DNA of 64,000 nucleotides from the NCBI GenBank assembly GCA_003258405.1, contig QKPN01000016.1:1-64000 (forward strand), written 5' to 3'. This document shows, in pieces, positions 8,620 to 17,369 of the stretch. The stretch comes from Rhodobacteraceae bacterium DSL-40. Lineage in GTDB: Bacteria; Pseudomonadota; Alphaproteobacteria; Rhodobacterales; Rhodobacteraceae. The notes under the pieces were generated by a model. The model searched no databases and had not been told where the DNA came from. It saw only the letters and a list, made by a program, of their open reading frames with translations. The translations under genes and the position numbers were made by a program. The number at the start of each line of letters is the position of its first letter. The stretch's first letter is position 1.

Positions 8620-9639
8620 ATGGACCGGCAGATCGGCGACACCGCGCTTGGCGAGGAGATTCGCCGCGCGATCGACAGCAAGACCAAGCCTCTGGGCGCG
8701 CTCGGCCAGGTCGAAGCGCTCGCCGAACAGGTCGCCCGGCTTCAGCGCAGCGTCCGGCCGCGGCTCGAGAGCTGCGAGCTCACGATCTTCGCCGCCGATC
8801 ATGGCATCGCCGCAGCGGGCGTTTCGGCCTATCCGCAGGAAGTCACACGCCAGATGGTGCTGAATTTCCTCGCCGGGGGGGCTGCGTCCAACGTCTTTGC
8901 CCGCAGCTTCGACATTGCGGTCCGCGTGGTGGATGCCGGCGTCGCCGGCGCGCCACTCGAGGACACTCGCCTGCTGTCGCGGCGCATTGGCGCGGGCACC
9001 GCAAGCTTCCGGGACGGCCCCGCCATGTCCGCCGCGGAGGTCACCCGCGCCCTGGCGGAGGGTCGGGCGCTCGGGGCGGGCGCCCCTCATGTCGCCGCAG
9101 CCTTCGGCGAGATGGGAATCGGCAACACCGCCTCCGCAGCAATGCTTGCCCACAAGATCGCGGGCCTGCCGCTTGCGGATCTCACCGGTCGCGGCACCGG
9201 GCTCGACGATGCCGGGCTTGCCCGCAAACGCGAGATCCTCAAGACCGCTGCGCGCCGCACGCCAGAGCGCCTCGCCCCGAAGGTCGCGCTAGCCGAGTAT
9301 GGCGGGTTCGAGATCGCGATGATGGCCGGCGCGATTCTGGGCGCGGCCGGTGCGGGCCGTATCGTGCTCGTCGATGGCTTCATCGCCTCCGCGGCCGCCC
9401 TCGTTGCCGAGGCGCTCGAGCCCTCGGCCCGGGCGGCCTTCGTCTTTGCCCATGTCTCTGCCGAACGCGGCCACCAGGCGCTGCTGCGCTGGATGGGAGC
9501 CGAACCCCTGCTCTCGCTCAACATGCGCCTCGGGGAGGGCACCGGTGCGCTGCTCGCCTGGCCGATCGTCAAGGCGGCGGTCGCGATGCTCAACGAGATG
9601 GCGAGCTTCGAGAGCGCCGGGGTGAGCGGCCCCGCATGA
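8620..9639 (+). CDS. cobT: Nicotinate-nucleotide-dimethylbenzimidazole phosphoribosyltransferase
   Basis: A 339-residue CobT, the family's normal size. It transfers the phosphoribosyl group of nicotinate mononucleotide to 5,6-dimethylbenzimidazole to make alpha-ribazole-5'-phosphate, the lower ligand of cobalamin. Diagnostic stretches are KTKPLGALG near residue 22, FAADHGIAAAGVSAYP, and GEMGIGNTASAAM. GGCAGGAGACAG precedes the ATG. Its stop overlaps the cobS start as ATGA, so the genes are translationally coupled. No cobalamin riboswitch is recognisable in the 81-base upstream gap. Confidence 0.96.
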   Translation: MDRQIGDTALGEEIRRAIDSKTKPLGALGQVEALAEQVARLQRSVRPRLESCELTIFAADHGIAAAGVSAYPQEVTRQMVLNFLAGGAASNVFARSFDIAVRVVDAGVAGAPLEDTRLLSRRIGAGTASFRDGPAMSAAEVTRALAEGRALGAGAPHVAAAFGEMGIGNTASAAMLAHKIAGLPLADLTGRGTGLDDAGLARKREILKTAARRTPERLAPKVALAEYGGFEIAMMAGAILGAAGAGRIVLVDGFIASAAALVAEALEPSARAAFVFAHVSAERGHQALLRWMGAEPLLSLNMRLGEGTGALLAWPIVKAAVAMLNEMASFESAGVSGPA

Positions 9640-10406
9640 GGGCGCGCCTCGCCGAGGAGGGGGCGATCTTTCTCCTCGCGGTCCAGTTCCTGACCCGCCT
9701 GCCGGTGCGCTCCACACGCCTCTACAGTCCGGCGCGCCTCGCCGCGACACCGCGCTGGCACCCGGCCGTCGGCCTCATTGTCGGCGCAATCACGGGCCTT
9801 GTCTTCGTTGCCGCCGCGCACGTCTTTCCGCCCGCGCTCGCGGCCCTGCTCTCGACGGCCGCCGGGCTCATGACCACCGGCTGTTTCCACGAAGACGGCT
9901 TTGCCGATGCCTGCGACGGGCTCGGCGGCGGCGCGACGCGCGAACGCGCGCTCGAGATCATGCGCGACAGCCGCCTCGGCACATACGGTGCGGCGGGCCT
10001 CGGCCTGATGCTCGGCGGCAAGATCCTCGCGCTTGCCGCGCTTCCCGTTGGGCTCGTCCCATGGGTGCTTCTCGCCGCTCATGCCGCGAGCCGGGCCTCG
10101 AGCGTGCTTGTCATGGCGACCAGCCGCTACCAACGCGATCACGGCACCGGCAAGCCGGTCGCAGACGGCATTACGGGCGGCAGCCTCGCGGTTGCGCTTG
10201 CAACCGGCATTGCGGGGCTCGCGCTCCTCATTCCAGCCGCCGGGCTGCTCCCGACGCTGGGGGCGGCGGCCGGTCTCGCGCTGGGGCATCTGCTCATGCG
10301 GAGCCGCTTCGAGCGCCGCCTCGGCGGCTACACCGGCGATTGCCTCGGCGCGGTGCAGCAGGCGAGCGAGATCGGCTGCTACCTTGGGGTGCTGGCATGT
10401 CTCTGA
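9636..10406 (+). CDS. cobS: Adenosylcobinamide-GDP ribazoletransferase
   Basis: A 256-residue polytopic membrane enzyme that joins adenosylcobinamide-GDP to alpha-ribazole (or its phosphate), the last assembly step of cobalamin. The acidic metal/nucleotide motif HEDGFADACDGLGGG is near residue 85, followed by MRDSRLGTYGA and several hydrophobic helices. It starts within the cobT stop (ATGA) and overlaps the next gene by ten bases, so the three genes form one tightly coupled unit. Confidence 0.95.
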   Translation: MRARLAEEGAIFLLAVQFLTRLPVRSTRLYSPARLAATPRWHPAVGLIVGAITGLVFVAAAHVFPPALAALLSTAAGLMTTGCFHEDGFADACDGLGGGATRERALEIMRDSRLGTYGAAGLGLMLGGKILALAALPVGLVPWVLLAAHAASRASSVLVMATSRYQRDHGTGKPVADGITGGSLAVALATGIAGLALLIPAAGLLPTLGAAAGLALGHLLMRSRFERRLGGYTGDCLGAVQQASEIGCYLGVLACL

Positions 10407-10912
10407 CCCTGCTGCGCCACACCCGCCCGGATATTGCCGACGGCATCTGCTACGGCCGCAGCGATCTTGCGCTCGCCGCCTGTTTCGAGGCCAGCGCCGC
10501 CGCTGCGCTCGCGGGCCTGCCGCAGGTCGGTGAAGTGGTCTCGAGTCCGCTTTCCCGATGCCTGCGCCTTGCCGAGCGCATCGCCGAGACCCGCCGCCTG
10601 CCACTCTGCATCGAGCCGCGGATCGTCGAGATGGATTTCGGCTCCTGGGAGGGGCGGCCCTGGGCGGAGATCCCGCGCGCCGAACTCGACGCCTGGGCGG
10701 CGGATTTCGAGGCGGCGCGGCCCCATGGCGGCGAAAGCCCGGCGATGCTGGCGGCGCGTGTGTCGGAGGCCCTCGAGGAAACCGGTCCGGGTCCGGTCCT
10801 CTGGGTCACCCATGCGGGTGTCGTGCGCGCGGCCTGCGCGCTGGCCGGCGCGCGGGAGGGCTGGGAGACGCGGCTCCCGTTCGGGGCCTTCCTGACGCTC
10901 GAGCGCGCCTGA
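10397..10912 (+). CDS. cobC: Histidine phosphatase, probable alpha-ribazole phosphatase
   Basis: A 171-residue member of the phosphoglycerate-mutase-like histidine phosphatase superfamily. The catalytic histidine is in LLRHTRPD at the N-terminus, with SSPLSRC, the acid motif IVEMDFGSWEGRPW and the second histidine in WVTHAGVVRA. It overlaps the end of cobS by ten bases. Context supports the CobC role, removal of the 5'-phosphate from alpha-ribazole phosphate (or from adenosylcobalamin phosphate). Sequence alone cannot separate CobC from other small histidine phosphatases. Confidence 0.83.
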   Translation: MSLTLLRHTRPDIADGICYGRSDLALAACFEASAAAALAGLPQVGEVVSSPLSRCLRLAERIAETRRLPLCIEPRIVEMDFGSWEGRPWAEIPRAELDAWAADFEAARPHGGESPAMLAARVSEALEETGPGPVLWVTHAGVVRAACALAGAREGWETRLPFGAFLTLERA

Positions 10913-10926
10913 AACGGCGTGCCGGT

Positions 10927-11439
10927 CTAGCGCCAGAGCAGCCCTGTTTTCGGATCCTTGCCCCAGGGCCCGACCACGACGTTCTGGGTCTCGAGCTCCT
11001 TGCGCGCAGTGCTGCTGCCCGACCGTGCGCGGTCGATGAGGATGCGGCTGTCGTCGGAGCTGCTTTCGGCCGCACTCGCGATCACGTCGCGCATCGGCAT
11101 GAAGCCATAGGCCTGTTCGGTCATGTCCGCGGCGTCATAGGTCATCTGACCGAGCCCGACATAGTGCCGGATCGCGCCGGCGCGGCGCAGGCGCGCCTCG
11201 AAGAAGGCGCAGGCGATGAGGCATTCATCGGCCAGGGCCCGGATCATGTCGCGCGACGCGCGCGCGTCCATCGCCTCTGTGATCCTGACGGTGAGCAGAT
11301 CCACCCGGATTGTCTCGCCCATGAAGCGGGCGAAAGTGATCGAGAGATAGGCCTCGAGGTTCTCGGTGAGCGGAACCCCGGCCTTTTCCATGCCGGTCTT
11401 CACGAAATCGGAAGCGATGGCGAGTTGAGATGGGTTCAT
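10927..11439 (-). CDS. Hypothetical protein, 170 aa
   Basis: I do not recognise this family. It is mostly helical in appearance, with no signal peptide or membrane segment: an N-terminal helix-rich part (ASDFVKTGMEKAGVPLTENLEAYLS), a central ADECLIACAFFEARLRRAG stretch, and a disordered serine-rich linker near residue 125. Codon use is like its neighbours, so it is a genuine gene. It is convergent with the cob genes (14 bases apart) and monocistronic. A weak AGGA lies before its ATG. Confidence 0.7.
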   Translation of the reverse strand: MNPSQLAIASDFVKTGMEKAGVPLTENLEAYLSITFARFMGETIRVDLLTVRITEAMDARASRDMIRALADECLIACAFFEARLRRAGAIRHYVGLGQMTYDAADMTEQAYGFMPMRDVIASAAESSSDDSRILIDRARSGSSTARKELETQNVVVGPWGKDPKTGLLWR

Positions 11440-11790
11440 ATGCGATCCTGTCGTCGTTAGCGTCCCCCGCGGAAGGCAGGCGTTTCCGCCTTCCGTCCTG
11501 TTCTGAGCTTGCCCTCGACGCGACCGTTCATGTCACCTCATCCAGACGTTTCCCCGTGATCCATGCTGCCAGAGTTCTTGCTCATTTTTCCTTAACGCCG
11601 CCCGGCGCGAACGAAGCCGCGCGCCGGAGGAGACCGGTGCAACATGGATGTCGTTTGTTCGTGGCTGCAGCCGATGGCTGACGGGGGCGGAAATCTACCT
11701 TGCACCCCCGTAGAAAAGCCGTATAAGTAGCTCGCTCCACATCGATATGCTAACACGAAGCGCCCCGGCGACCAAGACTGTCGTGGCGGT
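11440..11790. other. Intergenic region between a hypothetical gene and the CYTH-CHAD gene
   Basis: No convincing gene is seen here. The region separates two divergent genes and must hold both promoters. A hairpin-forming repeat (CGGAAGGC / GCCTTCCG, ten-base loop) lies at about 11470-11495 in the leader of the minus-strand gene. A good plus-strand promoter is listed separately at 11700-11727. Confidence 0.5.
11700..11727 (+). promoter_or_regulatory. Candidate sigma-70 promoter for the CYTH-CHAD gene
   Basis: TTGCAC and TATAAG with a 16-base spacer. The predicted start of transcription would be near 11734, giving a leader of about 55 bases before the GTG at 11791. Confidence 0.45.
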
Positions 11791-13359
11791 GTGAAAGAAC
11801 GGAGCGTCCCCCAATTGGTTGAAACCGAACTGAAGATCCTGATGGATGCAGACCAGGAAGCGCGCGTCCGGCGCCATTCCGGCCTCGCACGGCTGAGGGT
11901 CGGCAATCGCCGCAACCAATCGCTCGTCTCCGTCTATTACGATACCAGTGATCATGCCCTCTCGGCGGAAGGCATCGCGCTCCGCCTGCGCAAGGTGGGG
12001 CGTTCCTGGGTCCAGACGGTCAAGTTCGGCAAGGGCGGAGGCAATGGCCTGTTCTCCCGCGGCGAGGTGGAGATACCCGCCCCAGGCGGCCGGCTCGTGC
12101 TCGATGGGCCGGATCCGGAGGGCATGTTTGCCGAGATCGCCCGCATCGTCGGCGGCGCGGCGCTTTCGCCGGTCTTCGAGACCCGGATCCGCCGCATCAC
12201 CGACCATCTGAAGCTCGCCGACGGCAGCGAGGTCGAGCTTGCCCTCGACCATGGCGAAGTCGTGGCCGGGGAGGAAAGCCGCGCGATCCACGAGGCCGAG
12301 ATCGAGCTCGTCTCGGGCGAGGTGACCGCGGTCTACGATGTGGCGCAGATGCTCTTCGAGGCCGGCCCGGTGCGCTTTGCCCCTGACAGCAAGGCCGCCC
12401 GCGGCTATCGGCTTGCCCGCGGCCAGAGCGAGAGCGGTCCCGCCCCCCGCAACGCCGGCACGCTCGACTTCGATGGCAACGCCACGGTCGAGAGCGTCGC
12501 CCGCGATGTCTTCCGCGACTGTTTCGCCCAGATCGCCACCAACATGCAGGTGGTGGCCGAAACCGATCTGATCGAGGGGCCGCACCAGCTCCGCGTCGGC
12601 CTGCGGCGAATCCGCACCGCCTTTTCCGTCTTCAGCGAGGCGCTCGGGAGGGATACATTCACCGCGCTGTCGGACAGGGCGCGCGATCTCGGCCAGGTGG
12701 TGGGTTCGCTCCGCGACATCGACGTCCTTATCGACGAGCTCGTCGCCGACCGGTCCGAGGGGCTCGACGAGGCCGCGCGCAGTGCGCTGGTCTCTGCGCT
12801 CGAGACGCGGCGCAGGATGGTGCGCAAGGAGGTGCGGGCAGCCCTTGTCACACCGGAAAGCATCGCCTTCCTCTTCGATCTCGGCCGGCTCATCGAGGGC
12901 CGAGGCTGGCTCGTGCCCTCCGACTATTCCCAGACCGCGCGCCTTGCCCAACCTGTCTCGGAGCTGGCGCCGAAGCTCCTGGACAAGCGCTACACCAAGG
13001 TGATGAAGAAGGGCCGCAAGATCCGCAAGCTCGAGGCCGAGGAGCTGCACGAGCTGCGAAAGGAGCTCAAGAAGCTCCGCTACACCGCGGATGTGCTCGA
13101 CTCGATCTATCCGGGCAAGAAGGTGAAATCCTACATCAAGGCACTGAAGGCGCTGCAGGATCAGTTCGGCAGCCTCAACGATGCCGCGATGGCGGAGGAA
13201 TACTTCACCGCGCCCGAAGCGCCGGGCCGCAAGGATGCGGCGGCGCAGCGCGCAGTCGGCTGGATTCTCGGCGCGCTCCACATCCAGATTGGCGACGACC
13301 GGCCCAACCTCTACGATTGCTGGGACAGTTTCGCAAAGGAGCAGCCCTTCTGGAGCTGA
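11791..13359 (+). CDS. CYTH and CHAD domain protein (inorganic triphosphatase-like)
   Basis: A 522-residue two-domain protein. The N-terminal CYTH domain (to about residue 215) carries the hallmark ExExK as ETELK near residue 13 and the charged strands of the triphosphate tunnel (ALRLRKVG, TVKFGKGG, EAEIELVSG). The C-terminal CHAD domain (about 235-520) shows the basic helices LRVGLRRIRTAFSVF and HELRKELKKLRYTADV. CYTH enzymes hydrolyse tripolyphosphate or related triphosphates; CHAD domains bind polyphosphate. A role in polyphosphate metabolism is inferred. The GTG at 11791 is used; a TTG at 11815, with GGAG eight bases upstream, is an equally plausible start just before the domain. Confidence 0.9.
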   Translation: MKERSVPQLVETELKILMDADQEARVRRHSGLARLRVGNRRNQSLVSVYYDTSDHALSAEGIALRLRKVGRSWVQTVKFGKGGGNGLFSRGEVEIPAPGGRLVLDGPDPEGMFAEIARIVGGAALSPVFETRIRRITDHLKLADGSEVELALDHGEVVAGEESRAIHEAEIELVSGEVTAVYDVAQMLFEAGPVRFAPDSKAARGYRLARGQSESGPAPRNAGTLDFDGNATVESVARDVFRDCFAQIATNMQVVAETDLIEGPHQLRVGLRRIRTAFSVFSEALGRDTFTALSDRARDLGQVVGSLRDIDVLIDELVADRSEGLDEAARSALVSALETRRRMVRKEVRAALVTPESIAFLFDLGRLIEGRGWLVPSDYSQTARLAQPVSELAPKLLDKRYTKVMKKGRKIRKLEAEELHELRKELKKLRYTADVLDSIYPGKKVKSYIKALKALQDQFGSLNDAAMAEEYFTAPEAPGRKDAAAQRAVGWILGALHIQIGDDRPNLYDCWDSFAKEQPFWS

Positions 13360-13394
13360 TATCCGCAGGCGGAAAGCCAGGGGAGGGCGGGCCG

Positions 13395-14618
13395 ATGACG
13401 GAGTTCACCGAGACGCTGGAGTTTTCCGGCGCGGAAGGGCGCCCCGTCATGGCGCGGCTCGATCTGCCGGCGGGTCCGCCGCGGGCCATCGCGATCTTCG
13501 CCCATTGCTTCGCCTGCGCGGCAGACACGATCGCAACGGCGCGCATTTCCCGCGCGATGGCGGAGCGCGGCATCGCCGTGCTACGCTTCGACTTCACCGG
13601 CCTCAGCCATGACGACTTTCCGGGCCACGCCTTTTCTGCCACCGTTGCCGACATCACGGCCGCAGCGCGAGCGCTCGCGGCGCAGGGCCGCGCACCTTCG
13701 ATTCTCGTCGGCCATTCCCTCGGCGGGTCGGCCGTGCTGGCTGCGGCCGGTGACATTCCCGGCATCCGCGCCGTCGCGACGATCAATGCGCCCGCCGATG
13801 CCGCCCATGTCTCCCGTGTCGTCACCGGCCTCGGCGCGGAGACGGGGGCGGATGGCGCGCGTGAGCTGCGTCTCGCCGGGCATTCCGTCACCATCCACCC
13901 GGACTTCCTCGAGGATCTCGCCGCCGCTCGGCTCGAGGCGCGCATCGCCGCACTCCGCGTGCCGCTTCTCGTTCTGCACGCGCCGCGGGATGCGGTGGTG
14001 GGGATCGACAATGCGGCGGCGATCTTTGGCGCGGCGAAGCACCCGAAGAGCTTCATCTCGCTCGACGATGCCGATCACATGCTGAGCCGGGCCGAGGATG
14101 CCGATTATGCCGCGGGCGTGCTTGCCGCCTGGGCCGCGCGCTACGTGCCCATCCCGGAAGCCACCAGACCGGGAAATCTCGTGCATGTCACCGAGACGGG
14201 CCGCGGGCGTTACCAGCAACTCGTCGAGGTGCACGGCCACAGCCTGCTCGCCGACGAGCCCGCCGCGGTCGGGGGAGAGGGCTCCGGGCCGAACCCCTAT
14301 GATTTCCTTGCCATCGCGCTCGGAACATGCACGGCGATGACCCTGCGCATGTATGCCGAGAAGAAGAAGCTTGCGCTTGGACGGGTGAGTGTTGCCGTCG
14401 ACCATGCCAAGGTTCATGCCGAGGATTGCGCCGATTGCGAAGGGCGTTCCGGGCGGATCGATCGGTTCGAGCGCGTGCTGACAGTCGAGGTCGCGCTCGA
14501 TGCCGCCCTCGCCGAAAAGCTGGTGGAGATCGCCGGGAAATGCCCGGTCCACCGGACATTGGAACAATCCTCCGTGGTCGTCACCCGGCTTGCGGAGACG
14601 CCGCCGGAGGAGAGCTGA
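13395..14618 (+). CDS. Fused alpha/beta hydrolase and OsmC-like peroxidase
   Basis: A 407-residue fusion. Residues 1 to about 255 are an alpha/beta hydrolase with the nucleophile elbow GHSLGGSA, an acid in HAPRDAVVG and the histidine in DADHMLS. From about residue 268 an OsmC domain follows; its two peroxidatic cysteines are in LGTCTAMTLRMY and GKCPVHRTL. OsmC proteins reduce organic hydroperoxides through the cysteine pair. The fused form is known in proteobacteria, and the hydrolase may release the hydroperoxide or an ester for the OsmC half (inference). GGGAGGGCGGGCCG precedes the ATG. Confidence 0.92.
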   Translation: MTEFTETLEFSGAEGRPVMARLDLPAGPPRAIAIFAHCFACAADTIATARISRAMAERGIAVLRFDFTGLSHDDFPGHAFSATVADITAAARALAAQGRAPSILVGHSLGGSAVLAAAGDIPGIRAVATINAPADAAHVSRVVTGLGAETGADGARELRLAGHSVTIHPDFLEDLAAARLEARIAALRVPLLVLHAPRDAVVGIDNAAAIFGAAKHPKSFISLDDADHMLSRAEDADYAAGVLAAWAARYVPIPEATRPGNLVHVTETGRGRYQQLVEVHGHSLLADEPAAVGGEGSGPNPYDFLAIALGTCTAMTLRMYAEKKKLALGRVSVAVDHAKVHAEDCADCEGRSGRIDRFERVLTVEVALDAALAEKLVEIAGKCPVHRTLEQSSVVVTRLAETPPEES

Positions 14619-14633
14619 GCGCCCCCGAGAGGC

Positions 14634-15983
14634 TCAGACCGCGACCGAGTGGCGGGCCTCCGAGCGGGTGAGATAGGCGTCGAAGACCGAGGCCACGACG
14701 CGCGAGAGCGCCCTGCCGCTTTCGGTCAGCACCACCCGGCTGCCCTCGAGCATCACCAGGCCGTCGCGGGCGAAGTCTGCAAGCCGCTCCATCTCGTCTC
14801 GGCACCAGTCCGCGGGCTTGCCGCAGGCTGCCGCGATCGCCGCGGTATCGACCATGCCGTCGCACATCAACCGCTCGATCACCCGGCCGCGCAGCCTGTC
14901 ATCGTCGGTGAGCGCGATGCCCTTCGCGACCGGCAGATGCCCCGCGCTAACCGCGCGTGCCCAGGCGCCTGTCTCGGAAATGTTCTGGATATAACCCCCC
15001 GGCGTGCGGCCGATGGAGGTCGCGCCGAGCCCCAGCAGTGCCCGGGCGCAATCGGTGGTATAGCCCTGAAAATTGCGGTGCAGCCGCCCCTCGTGCGCGG
15101 CAATCGCCAGCGTATCATCGGGCCGGGCGAAATGGTCGAGCCCGATCGCCTCGTAGCCATGGGTGATGAGCGCGTTCGCCGCCATCTCCGCCTGCGCCTG
15201 CCGCGCCGCGCCGTCGGGCAGGGCATATTCCGGGATCAGCCGCTGGTTCTTGGCCATCCAGGGCACATGCGCGTAGCCGAAGAGCGCGATGCGGTCCGGT
15301 GCCATCCGCCCGCAAAGCTCGATCGTCTCGATCAGGCTCTCTTCCGTCTGATAGGGCAGGCCATAGATGAGGTCGAAATTGATATGGGCGACCCCGGCGG
15401 CGCGCAGCGTGTCGACCACATGGGCGACCATGTCCGGCGGCTGGATGCGATTGATCGCCGCTTGCACTTCCGGGTCGAATTCCTGCACACCGAAGCTCGC
15501 GCGCGTGAAGCCCAGCCGGCCGATCTCGGCGGCCATCTCGTCGGTGAGGGTGCGCGGATCGCATTCCACCGCGATCTCCGCGTCCGGCATCCGGTCGAAA
15601 TGCGACCAGACCCGGTCCATCGCCCGGCGCATGTCCTCCGGCGTGAGGACGGTCGGCGTGCCTCCGCCCCAGTGAAGATGCGATACCTTCATCCGTCCGG
15701 GCAGCGCCGCGGCAAGCAGGTCGATCTCGTCGAGCAGATGCTCGAGATATTCCGCCACCGGTTCGTAGCGTGACGCGAGCTTCATGTTGCAGCCGCAATA
15801 CCAGCACATCTGCTTGCAGAAGGGGACATGGAGGTAGAGCGAGATGGGCCGTGTCGGGTCGAGCTCGGCGAGCCAGCTTCGATAGGTCACTTCGGGAAAA
15901 CCGGGACGGAAATGCGGCGCTGTAGGATAGCTCGTATAGCGCGGCACGGACCGACTCGCGTATCGGGCCTGAATCTCGTTCAT
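14634..15983 (-). CDS. hemN: Oxygen-independent coproporphyrinogen III oxidase
   Basis: A 449-residue radical-SAM enzyme that decarboxylates coproporphyrinogen III to protoporphyrinogen IX without oxygen. The 4Fe-4S motif is CKQMCWYCGC (CxxxCxxC plus the extra cysteine of true HemN) near residue 56. HLHWGGGTPT, the SAM-binding segment, and ASFGVQEFD follow, and the C-terminal HemN domain is complete. Presence of the fourth cysteine and the full length argue for HemN rather than the HemW chaperone. A run of G's precedes the ATG. An FNR-like site with a matching -10 lies upstream, consistent with anaerobic induction. Confidence 0.96.
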   Translation of the reverse strand: MNEIQARYASRSVPRYTSYPTAPHFRPGFPEVTYRSWLAELDPTRPISLYLHVPFCKQMCWYCGCNMKLASRYEPVAEYLEHLLDEIDLLAAALPGRMKVSHLHWGGGTPTVLTPEDMRRAMDRVWSHFDRMPDAEIAVECDPRTLTDEMAAEIGRLGFTRASFGVQEFDPEVQAAINRIQPPDMVAHVVDTLRAAGVAHINFDLIYGLPYQTEESLIETIELCGRMAPDRIALFGYAHVPWMAKNQRLIPEYALPDGAARQAQAEMAANALITHGYEAIGLDHFARPDDTLAIAAHEGRLHRNFQGYTTDCARALLGLGATSIGRTPGGYIQNISETGAWARAVSAGHLPVAKGIALTDDDRLRGRVIERLMCDGMVDTAAIAAACGKPADWCRDEMERLADFARDGLVMLEGSRVVLTESGRALSRVVASVFDAYLTRSEARHSVAV

Positions 15984-16013
15984 GCGGTTCCCCCCAGATA
16001 AATTTTGACCGAA

Positions 16014-16056
16014 ACGATACTCTTTCCGTTCGGATTTGCAAAATGACTCAAATCAA
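16014..16056 (-). promoter_or_regulatory. Candidate FNR/FnrL-activated promoter of hemN
   Basis: On the plus strand 16043-16056 reads ATGACTCAAATCAA, which matches nine of the ten specified bases of the FNR variant TTGAC-N4-ATCAA. On the minus strand TATCGT at 16019-16014 can serve as the -10 box. A start near 16008 would place the centre of the FNR site 41.5 bases upstream, the standard class II activator position. The hemN ATG follows about 25 bases later. Confidence 0.6.
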
Positions 16057-16074
16057 GGCATCGGAGACGGCAAT

Positions 16075-17154
16075 TCAAGCCGGCTGGCTTTCGCACAGCG
16101 CCGCCCCGGTCGTGCCGGCCCGCGGCGCCGGCCCGTGGCTGCTGCGGATCACCAGCCGCGGCCGCAGCACGCGGGCAAGCGGTGGCGCAGCGTCGGGGCC
16201 GGCCTCGATCCGTTCGGCCAGCAGCTCCGCGGCGCAGCTGGCACAATGCACGGGATCGGCGTCGAAGGTGGTAAGGCCGGGGCGGAAATGCGCGGCGGCC
16301 GGGTCGTTGCCGAAGCCGATGACCGAAAGGTCGCGGGGCACCGAAAGCCCGAGGCGCTCGGCCTCCTCCATGACGTCGAGAGCGGCGGCATCGGTGAGGC
16401 CAAGGACTGCGGTCGGCCGCGCGGGCCGCGAAAGCAGGGCGCGTATTGCCCGGCGGCTGCGACCGATATCGTCGCCGTGCAGCGCGACGCTGCCGACCTC
16501 TATGGACGTGTCGCCCGAGCGCGCGATTGCGGCGAGAAGCCCGTCATGGCGGCGGCGGCAGGAGGGCGACGGATCCGAAGGCCCGACCAGCCCGAACCGG
16601 CGATGCCCGAGCCCGCGCAGGAGGGTGAAGGCGCGCTCGAAGGCGGCAAAGCCGTCGGTGTCGACCCAGGGCTGGTCGGGCGCTCCCCGAGGGGGGCTTC
16701 CGAGCGTCACAAACGGGAACCGGCGCTGGGCGAGAAAGGCGAGGCGTGGGTCGTCGTCCCCTGCCGCGAGAAGCAGGAGGCCGTCAGCCTTTCGCGCCCG
16801 CACGATCTGTTCGATCACTGCAAGTTCCGATTGTCCCGGCGGCACCGAGGCCAGGAAGAAATCCATGCCGATCTGCGCGCAGCCCGCGCTCAGGGCCCTG
16901 AACAGCCCCGGCGGGACGGCCTCTCCTCCGGCCTCCTCTGCGGGCAGCACCATCGCGGCAAAGCCAGACCGGCCGGATACGAGCGCCCGGGCCGCGCGAT
17001 TTGGAATGTAACCGATCTCGCGTGCTGCGGCTTCGATCCGCGCCCGTGTGGACTTCGCAATCCTGTCATGGCCGGCGAGGGCCCTCGACACCGTTGCGAT
17101 CGATACGTCCAGCTTTTCCGCCAGATCCTTTAAAGTAGCGCCCCCGTGTGACAC
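16075..17154 (-). CDS. LacI-family transcriptional regulator
   Basis: A 359-residue LacI/GalR repressor. The N-terminal helix-turn-helix reads ATLKDLAEKLDVSIATVSRALAG, followed by the hinge helix RAARALVSGRSG and a periplasmic-binding-protein-like effector domain (FLASVPPGQSELAVIE, VDTDGFAAFERAF, LGLTDAAALDVMEEA). The GTG at 17154 is chosen because GGGAGGA lies seven bases upstream; an in-frame ATG at 17196 lacks such a site. No sugar transporter or catabolic operon lies next to it, so effector and targets are unknown. It ends 91 bases before hemN on the same strand. Confidence 0.9.
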   Translation of the reverse strand: MSHGGATLKDLAEKLDVSIATVSRALAGHDRIAKSTRARIEAAAREIGYIPNRAARALVSGRSGFAAMVLPAEEAGGEAVPPGLFRALSAGCAQIGMDFFLASVPPGQSELAVIEQIVRARKADGLLLLAAGDDDPRLAFLAQRRFPFVTLGSPPRGAPDQPWVDTDGFAAFERAFTLLRGLGHRRFGLVGPSDPSPSCRRRHDGLLAAIARSGDTSIEVGSVALHGDDIGRSRRAIRALLSRPARPTAVLGLTDAAALDVMEEAERLGLSVPRDLSVIGFGNDPAAAHFRPGLTTFDADPVHCASCAAELLAERIEAGPDAAPPLARVLRPRLVIRSSHGPAPRAGTTGAALCESQPA

Positions 17155-17289
17155 GGGATCCTCCCATGGACTGCTTAAATAATAACCGCGCATCAAAGCG
17201 CCGCCAATGGATTAAACGCCGGCGACGGTGGCCGGGTTGCGAAGTTGTCGCTATGCGGCAGAGAGCTATAGAATTATGCTCGTAATACG

Positions 17290-17322
17290 AACAAAGGCCC
17301 GCCGCAATCCCGCGACGGGCCT
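17290..17322 (-). terminator. Intrinsic terminator of the BI-1 family gene
   Basis: Read on the minus strand: GGCCCGTCGC, a six-base loop GGGATT, then GCGGCGGGCC (one G-T wobble), followed by TTTGTT. It lies about 50 bases beyond the stop of the membrane protein gene. Confidence 0.8.
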
Positions 17323-17369
17323 CGTGTCTGGCGGGGTGGCCGGATTCTGCCGGCCCCCGGGGCGCTCCG

